A DNA stretch of 64,000 nt from Panax quinquefolius (taxonomy: Eukaryota; Streptophyta; Magnoliopsida; Apiales; Araliaceae). The number at the start of each line of letters is the position of its first letter. Positions within the stretch are counted from its first letter, which is position 1. The translations under genes and the position numbers were made by a program. The stretch is from positions 16,457,128-16,521,127 of the forward strand of contig CM035156.1 of assembly GCA_020205615.1 (NCBI GenBank), read 5' to 3'. Positions 12,301 to 24,087 of the stretch are shown in pieces. Below the pieces are notes generated by a model. The model saw only the letters and a program-made list of their open reading frames with translations. It did not search any database and was not told where the DNA came from.

Positions 12301-14108
12301 TATCATAATTATCATTGAAGTATCAATGTATCATCCTATGTAATGTAAGCTTATTTGGATCTAAATTCTTCACATTAACATTAATAAATAACTAATATAT
12401 GCACTGAAGTAATGCATACTAATAAGCTGCTTACTAAAATTGTAAGCACTTCACTAATTAGGTAAAGTCATATCTGCATTGTTCGTTCCACAATTGATGA
12501 TATAACCATATATTTCCTTGTGAAACTATAAGTTAAAGCTTCATTTTATATATTTTTTTTGTGTGGGGTGTGGAAATGGGGGGGTATTACGAGAACCTTG
12601 GACATAACATAGAAAACCCTGCGCTGTAGGTGATTGTATCTACATGGTAATGTAAAAAATCCATAGAAGAAAATTAAACTTTACTGAAGAAAACTGGAGA
12701 CTCCAATAAAAGAATGAGCAAGCTTGAAAACATACAAACACAAAGACACGTGCACATGGATACACATGCACAAATTGCATGGAAGTATATGCTCATCAAG
12801 TATTATTTAACTGAGTGAGAGTTCAAATTAGTTCAAAGTTTAATCAAATATGGGGATTAGAGATCAAACCAATGTATACAGACAATCAGAGACAACTCTG
12901 AAAAAGGTACTTACAAGAAGAAATATAAACCCCATGAAATAGTTGACCCAAGAACTGCAGGATAGAACCCTGCATACAGACCTCTAAAACCCTGAAAAAA
13001 GAAAAGAAAAAAGAAGAGAACTTTAAGCAATCAAACTTAAAACAAACTATTCTGAAAATATTTGAATTACCCAAAACTCGTTTTGCACGGAAAAAGGAAA
13101 CAATTCTTCAGGACAGAATACAATTCACACATGCTTTTATGGAAAGAAAACCAATAGTCTGAATGGCTACTAAAAACCACACTTGCACAACCTGTCATTA
13201 ACATTGTATCAAATATTAAAGGTGAGAAATTTTATGCAAAGGGAACTTTCAGCCAGAAATTCACAGAAGGAATCACTGGCTGGTTCATGCCTTCAATAAT
13301 TCACAAATGACAAAAGTGCGCACTCTATGTCTAGATATGACACTTAATCTTCTAAATAGACATAACTTTTTTGCTTTTAGAAATACATAATAAATTGTAT
13401 GGCATAAAATATTGAAGCCACTGTCTGCACTAAACATGCAAACATGACTCCCGCAACTCTAGGTCATCAAGCCGTGTCAAAATCTTGATTTCATTGAAAT
13501 AGCATAATGCTAGTTTGCAACATTGTACCCCTTTGTCCAGAATACTAAAGTCATGAATATTTTCCAGCTTTAATTACACAACAAATTGGAAGTGCTTATA
13601 AAAAAAAATGGAAGAAAAAACTATCCCCGCGTTTATATAGCTAATAGCCCTATCCTTGGATTTTGATCCAGCTTCGAGATTGAGACAATCATGTATATTA
13701 TCCAGTAGAATAACTAAATTGAACTCTTTTTAATTATTTGATTTGATTTTATTTGTTGCAGGTGATGCAGATGCTAAAAATAACCTAAAAGCTGAGTTAA
13801 TTTAAATAATGAGATGACATAGAGAAGACAAACCTCAGTTTGAGCAATATTGAAGAGCTCGTGAACAGTGTTCTTATAGGTCGGAAGATTAGATATTCGT
13901 CCATCGTTAACTGATAATTAAATCTTATTAGCGAATAGCAATACAATTATATAGATATTGACATAGATATAGAGAGAAAAAATGAGAGACCTTGGAACCT
14001 AGTACGGATAACGTCAAGGGGATGGGAGAAAGAAACTGTAGCAAGACCGGCGGATGAGCCGGCGACGGCGTTCTCCCATTGCCAACCCACCGGCTGAAAC
14101 GCCGTCAT
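9346..14108 (-). CDS. FOLT1: Chloroplast folate transporter 1-like mitochondrial-carrier-family protein, with an in-frame stop
   Basis: Eleven exons, 5' to 3': 13991-14108, 13834-13910, 12915-12991, 12023-12113, 11579-11672, 11093-11166, 10680-10787, 10141-10212, 10036-10056, 9796-9863 and 9346-9478. Reading through one stop, 310 aa, matching plant folate transporter 1 (about 308 aa), a six-helix carrier of the plastid envelope. Repeat signatures are visible: SHPLDVIRTRF in exon 1, TNPFWLVKTRLQ in exon 5 and TYPSQVIRA at the exon 8/9 junction. HGAIQFTAYEELRK and NVL near the C-terminus are subfamily hallmarks. Exon 9 is only 21 nt and reads V-I-R-A-TGA-L-Q: the conserved Arg codon CGA has become TGA at codon 242. 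Translation would end before the last helix; skipping the microexon keeps frame but loses VIRARLQ. All splice sites look good. It could be a recent pseudogene, a null allele or a sequence error. Confidence 0.88.
10441..10628. repeat. Tandem duplication, two 94-bp units
   Basis: Unit one starts at 10441 (ATGGTCCAACCCATGCC) and unit two at 10535 (ATGGTTCAACCCATGCC). The units differ at a handful of sites and each ends in a TTTCCCATGCATA run. The pair sits in intron 7 of the folate-carrier gene and is non-coding. Confidence 0.85.
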
Positions 14109-14159
14109 TGTATTCGCAACAAAGCCCCCTTCTATATTTTTTTCAAATAGCTTGGCAGT

Positions 14160-14455
14160 CTATATGAGCCCGTTGTGCAAGGACTTATAAGTTGGTTGAC
14201 AAGGACTTATTTTTTTATATTTATAAGTTGATTTTTAAGTTAAAAAATAAATAAATATTTATAACTTATTTTAAAATAAATTATAAGAGTTCATTATTTA
14301 TTTTAAAAAACTTAAATTTAAAATATAAGTTGATTTATAAATTATTTTAATTATTTTTATTTAATTTATGATTTATAAGTTTAATTGATGCAGCCGAACA
14401 CTTTTTACTTGTAAATTAAGATTTTAAAAAAAAACTTATAAGCACTCCAACAAAG
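14160..14455. mobile_element. AT-rich foldback MITE-like sequence
   Basis: Starts near GGACTTATAAGTTGG and ends near AAACTTATAAGCACTCC, so CTTATAAGT-type ends are inverted around an AT-rich core full of TTATAAGT words. This resembles plant MITEs with ACTTATAAG ends. No clean target duplication was found, and the exact ends are unsure. It lies just upstream of the folate-carrier start codon. Confidence 0.45.
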
Positions 14456-15779
14456 GTCGTAACTAATCGGACAACAGAACTATGCCATAAATATAATCCT
14501 TGGCGAGTTGGCGCTTGGCGGGGTTGAATTTTTGTTTCTTTTTCTTTAACCTTTTAATTCATTATAATTAAAAATTGCTGCTAAATAAATGCTTGTTTTT
14601 CAATGTTACATCTAAACGCATAAAAAATTGATTGTTAGCTTTTCTTTTTCTGATGGGTAATATTTGCCTAATAATAGAGTTTTCTTCCTTTTATAATGAT
14701 AAATTTATTTTAAAAAATTAATTTGTTTTATATCTATCTAATATTATAATATATTAAAAATTAAGCCCTTTGTTTTATATCTATCTATAAATATATTAGA
14801 GAGAAATATTCGCCTTTTATAGAGAAATATCACTGACTTTTATAGATATGTTAAGTAAAACAATAAGAGTAAGTTCTCGATCCTATATATATATTAATAT
14901 TCATGGATAATGTAATAGTTATAGTATATTATTAATTAATATTCTCTACCTAGAATATATATAATTAATGACATGTTAAAATATTTGCATTACTTTAGTG
15001 TTTAAAAATTATAATTTATTCCTAATTTTAAGCGAGAAAATTTATTTGCAATTTTGGAACGATGGAATATTATGAAAAGTGTGCTTGCAAAAAATTATTA
15101 TCATGAAAATTTGTAATTCAGAGAAATTGTTAAAAAATAATTTGTACGTGAGACTTTAAATTTGAAACTCCTAATAAATATTACCTCTCATTATGTATGT
15201 TAATGAGAAAGATACAAGAGCATATAAATATTTATCCTCCTATCAATCTATATATCTTTCAGCATGTGATGAAAAATAAATAAATGGGCGGGCAGGCAGG
15301 CAGGCACAAAGACAATCGCAGAATGCATCAAAGATGGTAAACAAAATTGTATCAGAAGAATTTCTCATACTATCAGAAAAGAGCCAAACTACAAATTGAA
15401 CAGAAGAGCTCCTCAGCATCATCGAGGGCATATGTAATTGAGTAGACATCATCATACAACACAGTTCACAATTTCAAGGCCTTATTAGAAACTCCTAGGC
15501 TGGAAGAACTATGTCTACATTCATTCCATATCTACTGTTCTTTGAATTTCAAGACGATTCATTCTGGTGTTACTCAACTTGACTTGAAATTTGATGTGTT
15601 CTTTACTCAAGTAACTAGAAAAAAAGAGAGGCTACATTTATCTCCATTGCTGGCCACGTTAACAAAGCCAACATTACAGCATCTACTCCCTCTCTTGTAG
15701 AAGGAACCATAACCTTGCACTTGTTGCTTTTGTTCTGCATGTACTTTCCCAGAAACCTGAACTGAATGTTGTAGGAATA
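14456..15779. other. Spacer upstream of the Mutator-like element
   Basis: AT-rich, no recognisable gene. A short direct repeat occurs: CTGCATGTACTT followed by AGAAACCTGA near 15737 and again near 15920, inside the neighbouring element. Confidence 0.4.
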
Positions 15780-15789
15780 TATGATCATC

Positions 15790-18604
15790 GGGATAAATGA
15801 GATTTTGGTCACTGTAATGGGATCCGTTTACAAAATAACATCTTTCAGCATTTTTCATGCTCTTATTTTTCAAATGTAGAAACCAAAATTTTTCTTAAAG
15901 AAAATGTTCCTCATGTCTCTGCATGTACTTCTCTTCAAATAGAAACCTGATTCCAATAAAAACCATTGTGTGCCAACTATCAACCATGCTTAAATTTACA
16001 TAATACTAATATTTAAACTAAGTAGCATCGTTTCTAGGAATTATAATAATAATAATAATTATAATAATCAGAATAATAATAATTATTATTTTAATAATAC
16101 AAATGACCAAAAAGGGATAATACATCATAGTATTTCAATAATAATAATAATAATAATAATAAAGGCTTAAATATGATTTACTATCCTAAACTACACAATT
16201 TTTTGTAATAAAAAAAAAGCATAATTTTTTGTAATAATAAAAAAAAGAAAAAGTTTTTTTAATAAAGTTTTTTGTAATAACTAATTTTTCATTTATTTAA
16301 TTAATTAGTTTTTAACGTTTTTTAATGTTAAAAATGTTAAATAAATGAAAATTTAGTTAACGTTAATTAATTAGTTTTTAACGCTTTTTAATATTAAAAA
16401 ACGTTAATTAATGTTAACTAATTTTTAAGAATTAGTTAACGTTTTTTAAGAAATTAATTAAATATTTCTTAAACCGAACTAATTAGTTTAAGAATTTTTT
16501 TAAATCTGAACTAATTTTTAAAAAACGTTAACTAATTTTTTTAAACCTAACTAATTTTTAAAAAGAAATTATGTTTAAAATTTTATGTTTTTTAAAATTC
16601 TATTTTTTTAAAAGTCTGTTTTATTGTAAAATTATTATTATTATTTTGTAATAATAATTTAAAATAACAAAAACATAATAATAGAATTTTTAATTTTAAA
16701 AACGTTAATTTTTAAAAAAAGCGCTACTTTTTTTTTATAAAAACAGAATTTTTAATTTTTAAAAAAGCGATAATTTTTTTTAAACTGTACTATTTTTTTT
16801 TTTTTGAACTAATTTTTTAAAAAAGCGTTAACTAAACGTTATTTAATAATAATAAATAAAATACTACTACTAATAATAATAAAATACTACTAATAATAAT
16901 AATTTTAAAATTTAAATTTTTTAAAAATTATATAAATTATAAAAATATTTTTATATGAATAATTATAAATAATAAAGTATTATTATAAATAAATAAAATT
17001 ATAAAGTATTTATTTTTCAGATTCAATTATTATTATTGTATGTGAAAACCTGAAATGGAAAGAATGATAGATATGGATTAAATCAAAGGTCAAAAAAAAG
17101 TACATCAAAGAAAACTAACCCATTTTATCTTTAATCAGATTTCGTCTGCTTTTTTGACGAAAAAATCTAATCTGGAATGACCATTTTGTAAGTTTTGAAA
17201 GACAGATTATTCGATTAGAATAAAAAAGTTTCGATAACCACAATAAAAACCGGACCCAGTACAGTGACCAAAAACTGATTTATCCCACGGGGACGGGGTC
17301 ACGACTCACGGGAGAGTCTCGTTAACTGAAAAGGTAAACGTGGAAAGATTAGAAAGTCTTTAGTCGACACGTCACGTAACCTTTTATAGTTGATCTGTAC
17401 TCATGACGTGGCATTCGCACAATATCCCCTCGAAAACTGGAGCCCAGCAATCTTCTACTTGTTGTGGGACCCAATTCTCACCGCCCACGCGCTTTCTCTT
17501 CCCCGTGAAATGCTGCATTCCCCCCGCCACGATGGAAGTCTGTATCTGTACCAAATGCCCACGTGAGCCAGGTCCAAGCAACTACACGACGACTTATAGA
17601 TTGTACATCTTGACGACGTCGTTGGATCATACATTTGTATATATCAGCGTTTTATTCCGTTCCAGATTTGAATTCGGTAGTTGGGGAAAAAATTGTAGAG
17701 AGAAAAAATCCTGAAAACAGAGAAACGAAGACGACGACGACGACGAGTGAGGAAATTGCAACTCATATTTGATTTTAAACAGACTTTTTAAACTGTTAGT
17801 TTAAAAATTAACGGAATTATTGCTAACAGTTATAATAGTTAGTTTGATTCATTTATATTAACTGTACTCTTTTTAAACGTCTTGCAATAAAAATATTAGT
17901 TCAGTAGGATATGAAAATAAAATTTTTAAACAGAATTTTTTAAAATAAAATTCCATTTAAAAAATCTGTTTTTTAAAAAACGTTTATTTTTATAAAAACA
18001 GATTTTTTTTAATTTTTTAAAAAACGTTAATTTATTTTTAAACTGAACTAATATTTTTAAAAAGACTTTTTTTAAAAACGTTAATTTTTATAAAACAGAA
18101 AATTTTAATTTTTGAAAATTAACGTTTTTAATTTTTTTAGAAATTTAACGTTTTTTTAATTTTTTTTAGAAAATAACGTTTTCAATTTTTTTAAAAAAGT
18201 AACGTTTTTTAATTTTTTAGAAAAGTAACGTTTTTAAATTTTTTTTAGAAAATTAACGTTTTTAAATTTTTAAAATTAACATTTTTTATTATTATTATTT
18301 TGAAATTATTAGTATTATTATTATTATTATTAGTTTTGGAATTGTTTAGGTGAAGTAGTTAATAGTTTTGGTCATTTGTGCTTATAATAATCCTACTGCA
18401 TTTGTTTTTACGTGTTCCACGTCGGCAAAAAAAGTCGTCAACTTGCATGAATCGACATTCAAATCTGTTTTTGGACGAAAAATCATCTGACAGTGACCAT
18501 TTTGTAAATTTTGAAAGTCTGGTTATTCAATTGTAACAAAAAAATTTGATGTATATGAAAAACCTGACCCCAAGAGTCTGATGATTAAAAATCTCATTTA
18601 TCCC
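15790..18604. mobile_element. Mutator-like non-autonomous element (2.8 kb) with a foreign GC-richer insert
   Basis: Begins GGGATAAATGAGATTT and ends AAATCTCATTTATCCC, perfect terminal inverts of the family also found at 22453. It is flanked by TATGATCATC (15780-15789) and TATGATCATT (18605-18614), a 10-bp duplication with one mismatch, typical of Mutator-like transposons. Most of the interior is extremely AT-rich and built from a few words (AACGTT, TTTTTAAAA, CTGTTTTT, AATAATAAT). It contains two right-arm-like segments in tandem, one ending at 17286 in ATTTATCCC and the other at 18604, while the left arm is shortened to about 45 bp. A distinct GC-richer segment lies at about 17287-17760. No transposase frame is visible. 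Confidence 0.7.
17287..17760. other. GC-richer promoter/5'UTR-like segment inside the Mutator-like element
   Basis: Base composition differs sharply from the AT-rich core on both sides. It contains ACGT-type plant promoter elements (CACGTGAGCC, ATGACGTGGC, GACACGTCACG), then a purine-rich run GAAGACGACGACGACGACGA near 17726-17745 as in 5' untranslated leaders. No protein could be recognised in its 103-codon frame (17403-17714). It may be captured host DNA or a leftover of the original locus. Confidence 0.4.
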
Positions 18605-18614
18605 TATGATCATT

Positions 18615-20042
18615 AGACACTGAGGTTAATCAGCATTTACTGCAATAAAAATATTACCAACTATGCTAATAACTACAAACACCCTGTCACACATTCCACT
18701 TCTATTTAAGTAGAGAAATGGACTAAAATATGCTTTTTGGAGGGTCATGTATTGATAATACTTCCTAAACCAAATTTAGGAGGATAATGCAGGAACACGT
18801 GCACATCCTAACTTTCATACCACAAAATTCATTCTTTAATGCAATTTATAAAATGCTAGATTTTCACAGCACAATCTGGTGAGGAAGCAAGACTAGGAAG
18901 AAATTAGTTATCAACCAAGCAACTTCCAAATATCTCAATCTTATTGCGTACTAAATTTATCACACAACAGGGAGAAATAAGTTGTCCATCCCAAAAACTT
19001 TAAAAGTTTTCATAACTGGGAAGAGCAAAAACCAGTACCTCGAACTATATCTATTTATTTTGGTAATTTACCTCAAATTAATCACAAGACAAGTGGCAGG
19101 AAAAATTCAGATAATCTGAAAGCATGGTTATCAAATTGAATGAAAGATGAATATGACAACAAAAGGTTCCAGCTCCTATACATGAGAACATGCATTCTTA
19201 AAAAAAAATGCTACTCCCTTTGTATCAAATATGGGTACTGTCATAAATTCTAACATCATAAGAATAAAATGGATTATCGAAAAGCACCCTCAATCACCCA
19301 GACTGCATATTGAGTGTGTGTATGAGAGAGACAGAAAGCAAGAGGCTGTGAGATTAAACAGAGCCATTTTAAGGCTAAACATTCAACAATTGCTGCCATA
19401 ATCAGCTGCCACTGCATCACCCCAGCACAGCAGAGAAAGAAAGAGCTCCAGAGATCTCCAGAGAGGGGGAGAGGGGGAGGGGGAGAGGGAGAGACAGACA
19501 GAGGGAGGGGGGAGGGAGGGAGGAGATAGGGTCAACCAAAGAGGAGAGCTAGACCATGACCTGGGCATCCTGCCTGATGTTTCATCGTATCAAGCTCTTC
19601 TCAATCATTCCATGCCACTTTCATGGTCTGAAGCTTCAATTAATTGTGTTTTCAATGAAATATAAGAGAATGAATGGATTGGTGTGGCTCAATCAACACG
19701 GTTAGGTTCTTGAATAAAAACAAAATTTACATTTTTCTTTATCAAAATCATGTATAATACTTCATTTATGGCAAAAAGAAGAACAAGTTAACTCAACATC
19801 AGTAAAGAGCAATCCAAAATATTTCGTAATTTTATAACTACTTTCTCAGAAAAAGACAGTTTTTTGGGGGGACTTCTCAAAAGAGTAAAGATCACTCTGA
19901 AATTGGGATTTTGGGAGTAACACCATCATCAAGTGTTGTAGCAAACAGAAAATGCAAAACAAGTGTAGTAAGAGAAAAGTTTGGACAAACATTCTAAGAT
20001 AGCTAGTACAAGTCTATTACACAGTAAGATACAATATGTACG
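18615..20042. other. Spacer, no gene recognised
   Basis: Includes a purine-rich low-complexity tract at about 19430-19530 (GAGA/GGGAGG repeats). A proline/serine-rich minus-strand frame there is a product of that tract. Confidence 0.5.
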
Positions 20043-20052
20043 TACGCATTGG

Positions 20053-20683
20053 CACTGTTCTAAAAAGCGGCTTAGGCGCTAGGCTCCCCCTAGCGCCTCG
20101 CCTAGGCCAAAAAATCCCTACAGGAAATTAGGCGGGGCCTAGGCGGGAAAGGCGGAGTCTAAGTGGAGAGTTTTTTTTATTTTAATAATTACCCAAACCA
20201 GATCTTGATAAATTTATTTTCTAATAATTTATCATATTCATAATGTATTGTATGTTATAGCATATCAAATCACAACAAGAAGTGAACAAGATCAAGTCAA
20301 AATGAATAATTTTATTCTAATTGTAATTTTTTTAACTTGTACCAACTTCAAATTATATAAATGATAATATATTTGTAATATTTAGTTTAATTAAAATAAT
20401 TCTTAAATTTATGTTTAGTTTCTTAAGTTTTAATATTCAATTGAATTTTGAAATTTCAAATTTTATTATTTAATAACAATCTTGTTTATGAATAAAACTA
20501 ATACGTTAAAGATGTGTTTAAACTTTAAACAAAGGTCTTTATTATCTTTATTATAGATTGTTTTACTTTATATTATTGTTTTGTTTGGATAAATGTAAGA
20601 TAAAATATTAAAATTGACTTAAAATAAAAAATCTACTTTAGGCCCCCTAGGTGCTAGGTTACCCCTTTAGCCCTTTAGAACAT
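20053..20683. mobile_element. Small TIR element with GCGCCTAGGC-type ends, 631 bp
   Basis: Flanked by perfect 10-bp direct repeats TACGCATTGG (20043-20052 and 20684-20693). The left end CACTGTTCTAAA and right end TTTAGAACAT are inverted. The left sub-terminal part is rich in GGCGCTAGGC/CGCCTAGGCC words and the right end has CCCCCTAGGTGCTAGG. This is a repeat type I recall from many dicot genomes. The 10-bp duplication suggests Mutator-like mobilisation, though hAT-type (8 bp) cannot be excluded. Non-coding. Confidence 0.65.
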
Positions 20684-20717
20684 TACGCATTGGATAGTTT
20701 GTTAAAACTTAAAGCTT

Positions 20718-20780
20718 CCCCCACCCCCCACCCCCCCCCCCCCCCCCCCCACCCCCAAAAAAAAAAAAAAGAAAGAAAAA
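20718..20780. repeat. Poly-C followed by poly-A low-complexity tract
   Basis: A run of about 40 nearly uninterrupted C bases followed by A and GAAA runs. Likely length-variable and prone to assembly error. Confidence 0.9.
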
Positions 20781-21760
20781 AGAACAAACTATTACTCTCT
20801 CACTGAGGAAATAGTGAGATGTTCTTCAACGAGATAATAAGGTGGATGCAAAATATGTTCTCACTTACTACAAATAGAAGACTTTTTAAATCATGCACTT
20901 TTGCAATCATCCTTGTGAATTTCTTTGCTGGTTTTAATCACTAATTTTATAATTAATGGATTCGGCCAATCCCACACATGCATCCTGCCATATTAGGATA
21001 ACTAGATCTTGTCGGAAAATTATGGCGAGCAGGTTACTTCTTATCTATCTACTGATGTAGTGGTGGTAGTTCGCACATAATATACCAACAGTCCCAACAC
21101 TTACCTAATCAAGTATACATAATTTATTTTCAAATACACACACACAGCCTTAAATCTTCATGCCCTTCTAAGACAGCAATGCACAAGGAAGATTCAAATG
21201 GTTTACATAATGCATCAAATGCAACTTTCAATATCTTCCAATCTTATACTCTGGATAAAATTTTAATATCAGATTGAACAAAAGAAATATTATACAATAA
21301 GAATGGATTAACATTTAAATATTATATTATCTTAGATTAAGTACTACAAGAAGCCTGTCTTCTCGTCCGGTCCTACATCAAGACTCCAAGACTATGACTT
21401 GAGCATAATCATGCGTCCAAGATCAGTGAGAATGTGAGGTATAAAACTTACCTGATCTTGGCGGCAGAACTGAAGTGCTCAATTGTTTGGTGTACACCAA
21501 CAAAAATACATGCAAATATTACCGCCTCCTAATAGCTGATTACCTTTATCATATGAAATTCTTTTCCCAAAAACAGTATTAGACTATGTCAAACATAAAT
21601 TTGCTCACTCAAAGATATAAAGGAATACAAAATTTAAACTACGTTCCTATAATCTAATTGCACCTTAAACCTAAAATTAAGCTAAGTTTATAACTCCAAA
21701 TTCATAGCATTAAACATAACAAGAAAAACCAAGATCGCAAAGCATGGTAATTACATTACC
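20781..21760. other. Spacer and 3' region of the L12 gene
   Basis: Presumed 3' untranslated region of the minus-strand L12 gene plus spacer. No other coding content recognised. Confidence 0.4.
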
Positions 21761-22360
21761 TCATTCCATTTCGACCTTTGCTCCAACCGCCCCTAACTTC
21801 GCAATAATCTTCTCCCCTTCCTCCTTGGAAACCCCCTTCTTCAACAAGGTAGGCGCTCTCTCCACCAAATCTTTGGCTTCTTTCAACCCCAAATCAGTAC
21901 ACGCCCTCACTTCCTTAATAATTTTGATCTTCGCTGAGGCATCAAACCCTCCCTCTAACTTCAAATCGAACGCCGTCTTCTCCGCCACCTTCTCCTCCCC
22001 TTTGGCCGCCCCGCCGCCCTTTGCCGCACCCTTCATTCCGAACCCCATCCCAGGCATCATCACCCCCATCACTGGCATCTCTTTTATATCAAGTTTCTTT
22101 CTCAAAACTTCCGTCAAATCCGAAACTTCAAGCAATGTAAGCCCCGATATCTCATCGACAATTGATGAGACTCTCTCGGACGGAGCAATCTTCGATTCCG
22201 ATGTAAATTCCCGCGCGAAATACAAACTCTTTCCGGCAAAATTAAGGTTTTTGAATGTGTGTAACGAAGAGATTGATTGGTATAAATGGCGGGTAGGGTT
22301 TTGATAAATTGGTGTAAAGGGATGATAGAGAAATTGAGAGATAATGCGAGAGTAGCTCAT
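21761..22360 (-). CDS. Mitochondrial ribosomal protein bL12m (L7/L12)
   Basis: Single uninterrupted frame of 199 aa. Large-subunit stalk protein of the mitochondrial ribosome, which recruits translation factors. Residues 1 to about 55 are rich in Ser, Arg, Tyr and aromatic residues with few acids, as in a mitochondrial presequence. The N-terminal dimerisation helix region (VSSIVDEISGLTLLEVSDL) follows at about 64-82. A flexible Gly/Ala/Lys hinge (GMGFGMKGAAKGGGAAKG) comes next. The C-terminal globular domain has the hallmark GLKEAKDLVE and ends LGAVGAKVEME. The initiator gives MSYSRI; the next in-frame Met (residue 94) lies past the presequence. A Mutator-like element begins 92 bp upstream of the ATG, probably in the promoter or leader. 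The coding sequence itself is intact. Confidence 0.93.
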   Translation of the reverse strand: MSYSRIISQFLYHPFTPIYQNPTRHLYQSISSLHTFKNLNFAGKSLYFAREFTSESKIAPSERVSSIVDEISGLTLLEVSDLTEVLRKKLDIKEMPVMGVMMPGMGFGMKGAAKGGGAAKGEEKVAEKTAFDLKLEGGFDASAKIKIIKEVRACTDLGLKEAKDLVERAPTLLKKGVSKEEGEKIIAKLGAVGAKVEME

Positions 22361-22452
22361 GTTAGGGGTTTGTTAGAGAGTTTACATAAGCATTGTAATG
22401 TGTTTCGTCGGCTGTATTTGTTTCGGAGTTGCGGGGAGGATAGAGAAAGTTG

Positions 22453-24077
22453 GGGATAAATGAGATTTTGGTCATTATACTGTGATCCGGTTTTCATTGA
22501 AACTGCGAATAAGTGATCTATGGGCAGACGGAATCTTGTTTGGGCTTTTTTCTTTGGCGAAAATAAACGATTATAAGCTATGAATAAAAAAGCTATTAAC
22601 TACTTCACCAAAACAATTCCAAAACTAATAATAATAATAATACTAATAATTTCAAAATAATAATAATAAAAATGTTAATTTTAAAAATTTAAAAACGTTA
22701 ATTTTCTAAAAAAATTTAAAAACGTTACTTTTCTAAAAAAAATTAAAAAAACGTTAAATTTCTAAAAAAATTAAAAACGTTAATTTTCTAAAAAAATTAA
22801 AATTTTCTTTTTTATAAAAATTAACGTTTTTTAAAAAAACAGTCTTTTTAAAAAATATTAGTTCAGTTTAAAACAAATTAACGTTTTTTAAAAATTAAAA
22901 AAATTCTGTTTTTATAAAAATAAAACGTTTTTTAAAAAACAGACTTTTTAAAAAAATTAAATTTTAAAAACAGTTTAAAATTAAAAAATTCTGTTTAAAA
23001 ATTTTAAACATTAATTTTTTAAAAACAGTTTAAACTGTTTTTAAAACAGTTTAAAATTAATTTTAACAGTTTAAAACAGTTTAAACATTAACGTTTTTAA
23101 AAAACAGTTTAAAAATTAATGTTTTTAAACTGTTTTTAAAAAATTAATGTTTAAAAATTAACAGTTTTAAACTGTTTTTAACTGTTAATTTTCTAAAAAA
23201 TTTAAAAACATTAATTTTAAACTGTTTTTTAAAAAATTAATGTTTAAAATTTTTAAACATTAATGTTTAAACTGTTAAACGTTAATTTTAAAACAGTTTA
23301 AACTAAAAATTTAGTTTAAACGTTAATTTTAAACTGTTTTTTAAACATTAATTTTAAACTGTTAATTTTCTAAAAAAATTTAGAAATTTTCTAAATTAAC
23401 AGTTTAGAAAATTAACAGTTTAAAAAGTCTGTTTTTTTAAAAAAGCGTTAATTTTTATAAAAAACAGAATTTTTTTAATTTTTAAAAAAACGTTAATTTG
23501 TTTTTAAACTGAACTAATATTTTTTTAAAAAACTGTTTTTTAAAACGTTAATTTTTATAAAAACAGAAAATTTTAATTTTTTTAGAAAAGTAACGTTTTT
23601 AATTTTTTTTTAGAAATTTAACGTTTTTTAATTTTTTTAGAAAATAACGCTTTTCAATTTTTTTTTTAGAAAAGTAACGTTTTTTTAATTTTTTAGAAAA
23701 GTAACGTTTTTAAATTTTTTTAGAAAATTAACGTTTTTTAAATTTTTAAAATTAACATTTTTTATTATTATTATTTTGAAATTATTAGTATTATTATTAT
23801 TATTAGTTTTGGAATTGTTTAGGTGAAGTAGTTAATAGTTTTGGTCATTTGTGTATATAATAATCCGCATGTTTTCTTTTTTCTGTTCACGTCAATCAAA
23901 AAAAAATTCACTCAGATTAGTCAAGATTCCGTCCGTTTTTTTGGACGGAAAATCGAACGAAGTGACCATTTTAGAAATTTTTGAAAGACAATTATTCGAT
24001 TATAATAAAAAAATTGAGAATGTACAATGAAAATCGACCGTCTGATGATGTCTAATTGGGCAAATCTCATTTATCCC
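22453..24077. mobile_element. Mutator-like non-autonomous element, 1.6 kb, upstream of the L12 gene
   Basis: Flanked by a perfect 10-bp target duplication GAGAAAGTTG (22443-22452 and 24078-24087). Ends GGGATAAATGAGATTT and AAATCTCATTTATCCC. The arms are long inverted repeats: from both ends inward one finds GACGGAATCTTG, then CTATTAACTACTTCACC and CAATTCCAAAACTAATAAT, then AACGTT words. The core (about 22670-23760) is almost only A and T with regular AACGTT/AACAGTTT spacing and strong self-complementarity. No transposase is encoded. The perfect duplication suggests a fairly recent insertion. Confidence 0.85.
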
Positions 24078-24087
24078 GAGAAAGTTG

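Noticed and set aside
19383..19568. Minus-strand Ser/Pro/Leu-rich frame
   Set aside because: Produced by a GAGAGGGGGAG purine tract, with no recognisable content.
21744..22304. 186-codon plus-strand frame opposite the L12 gene
   Set aside because: It is the antisense shadow of a real, strongly conserved single-exon gene on the other strand.
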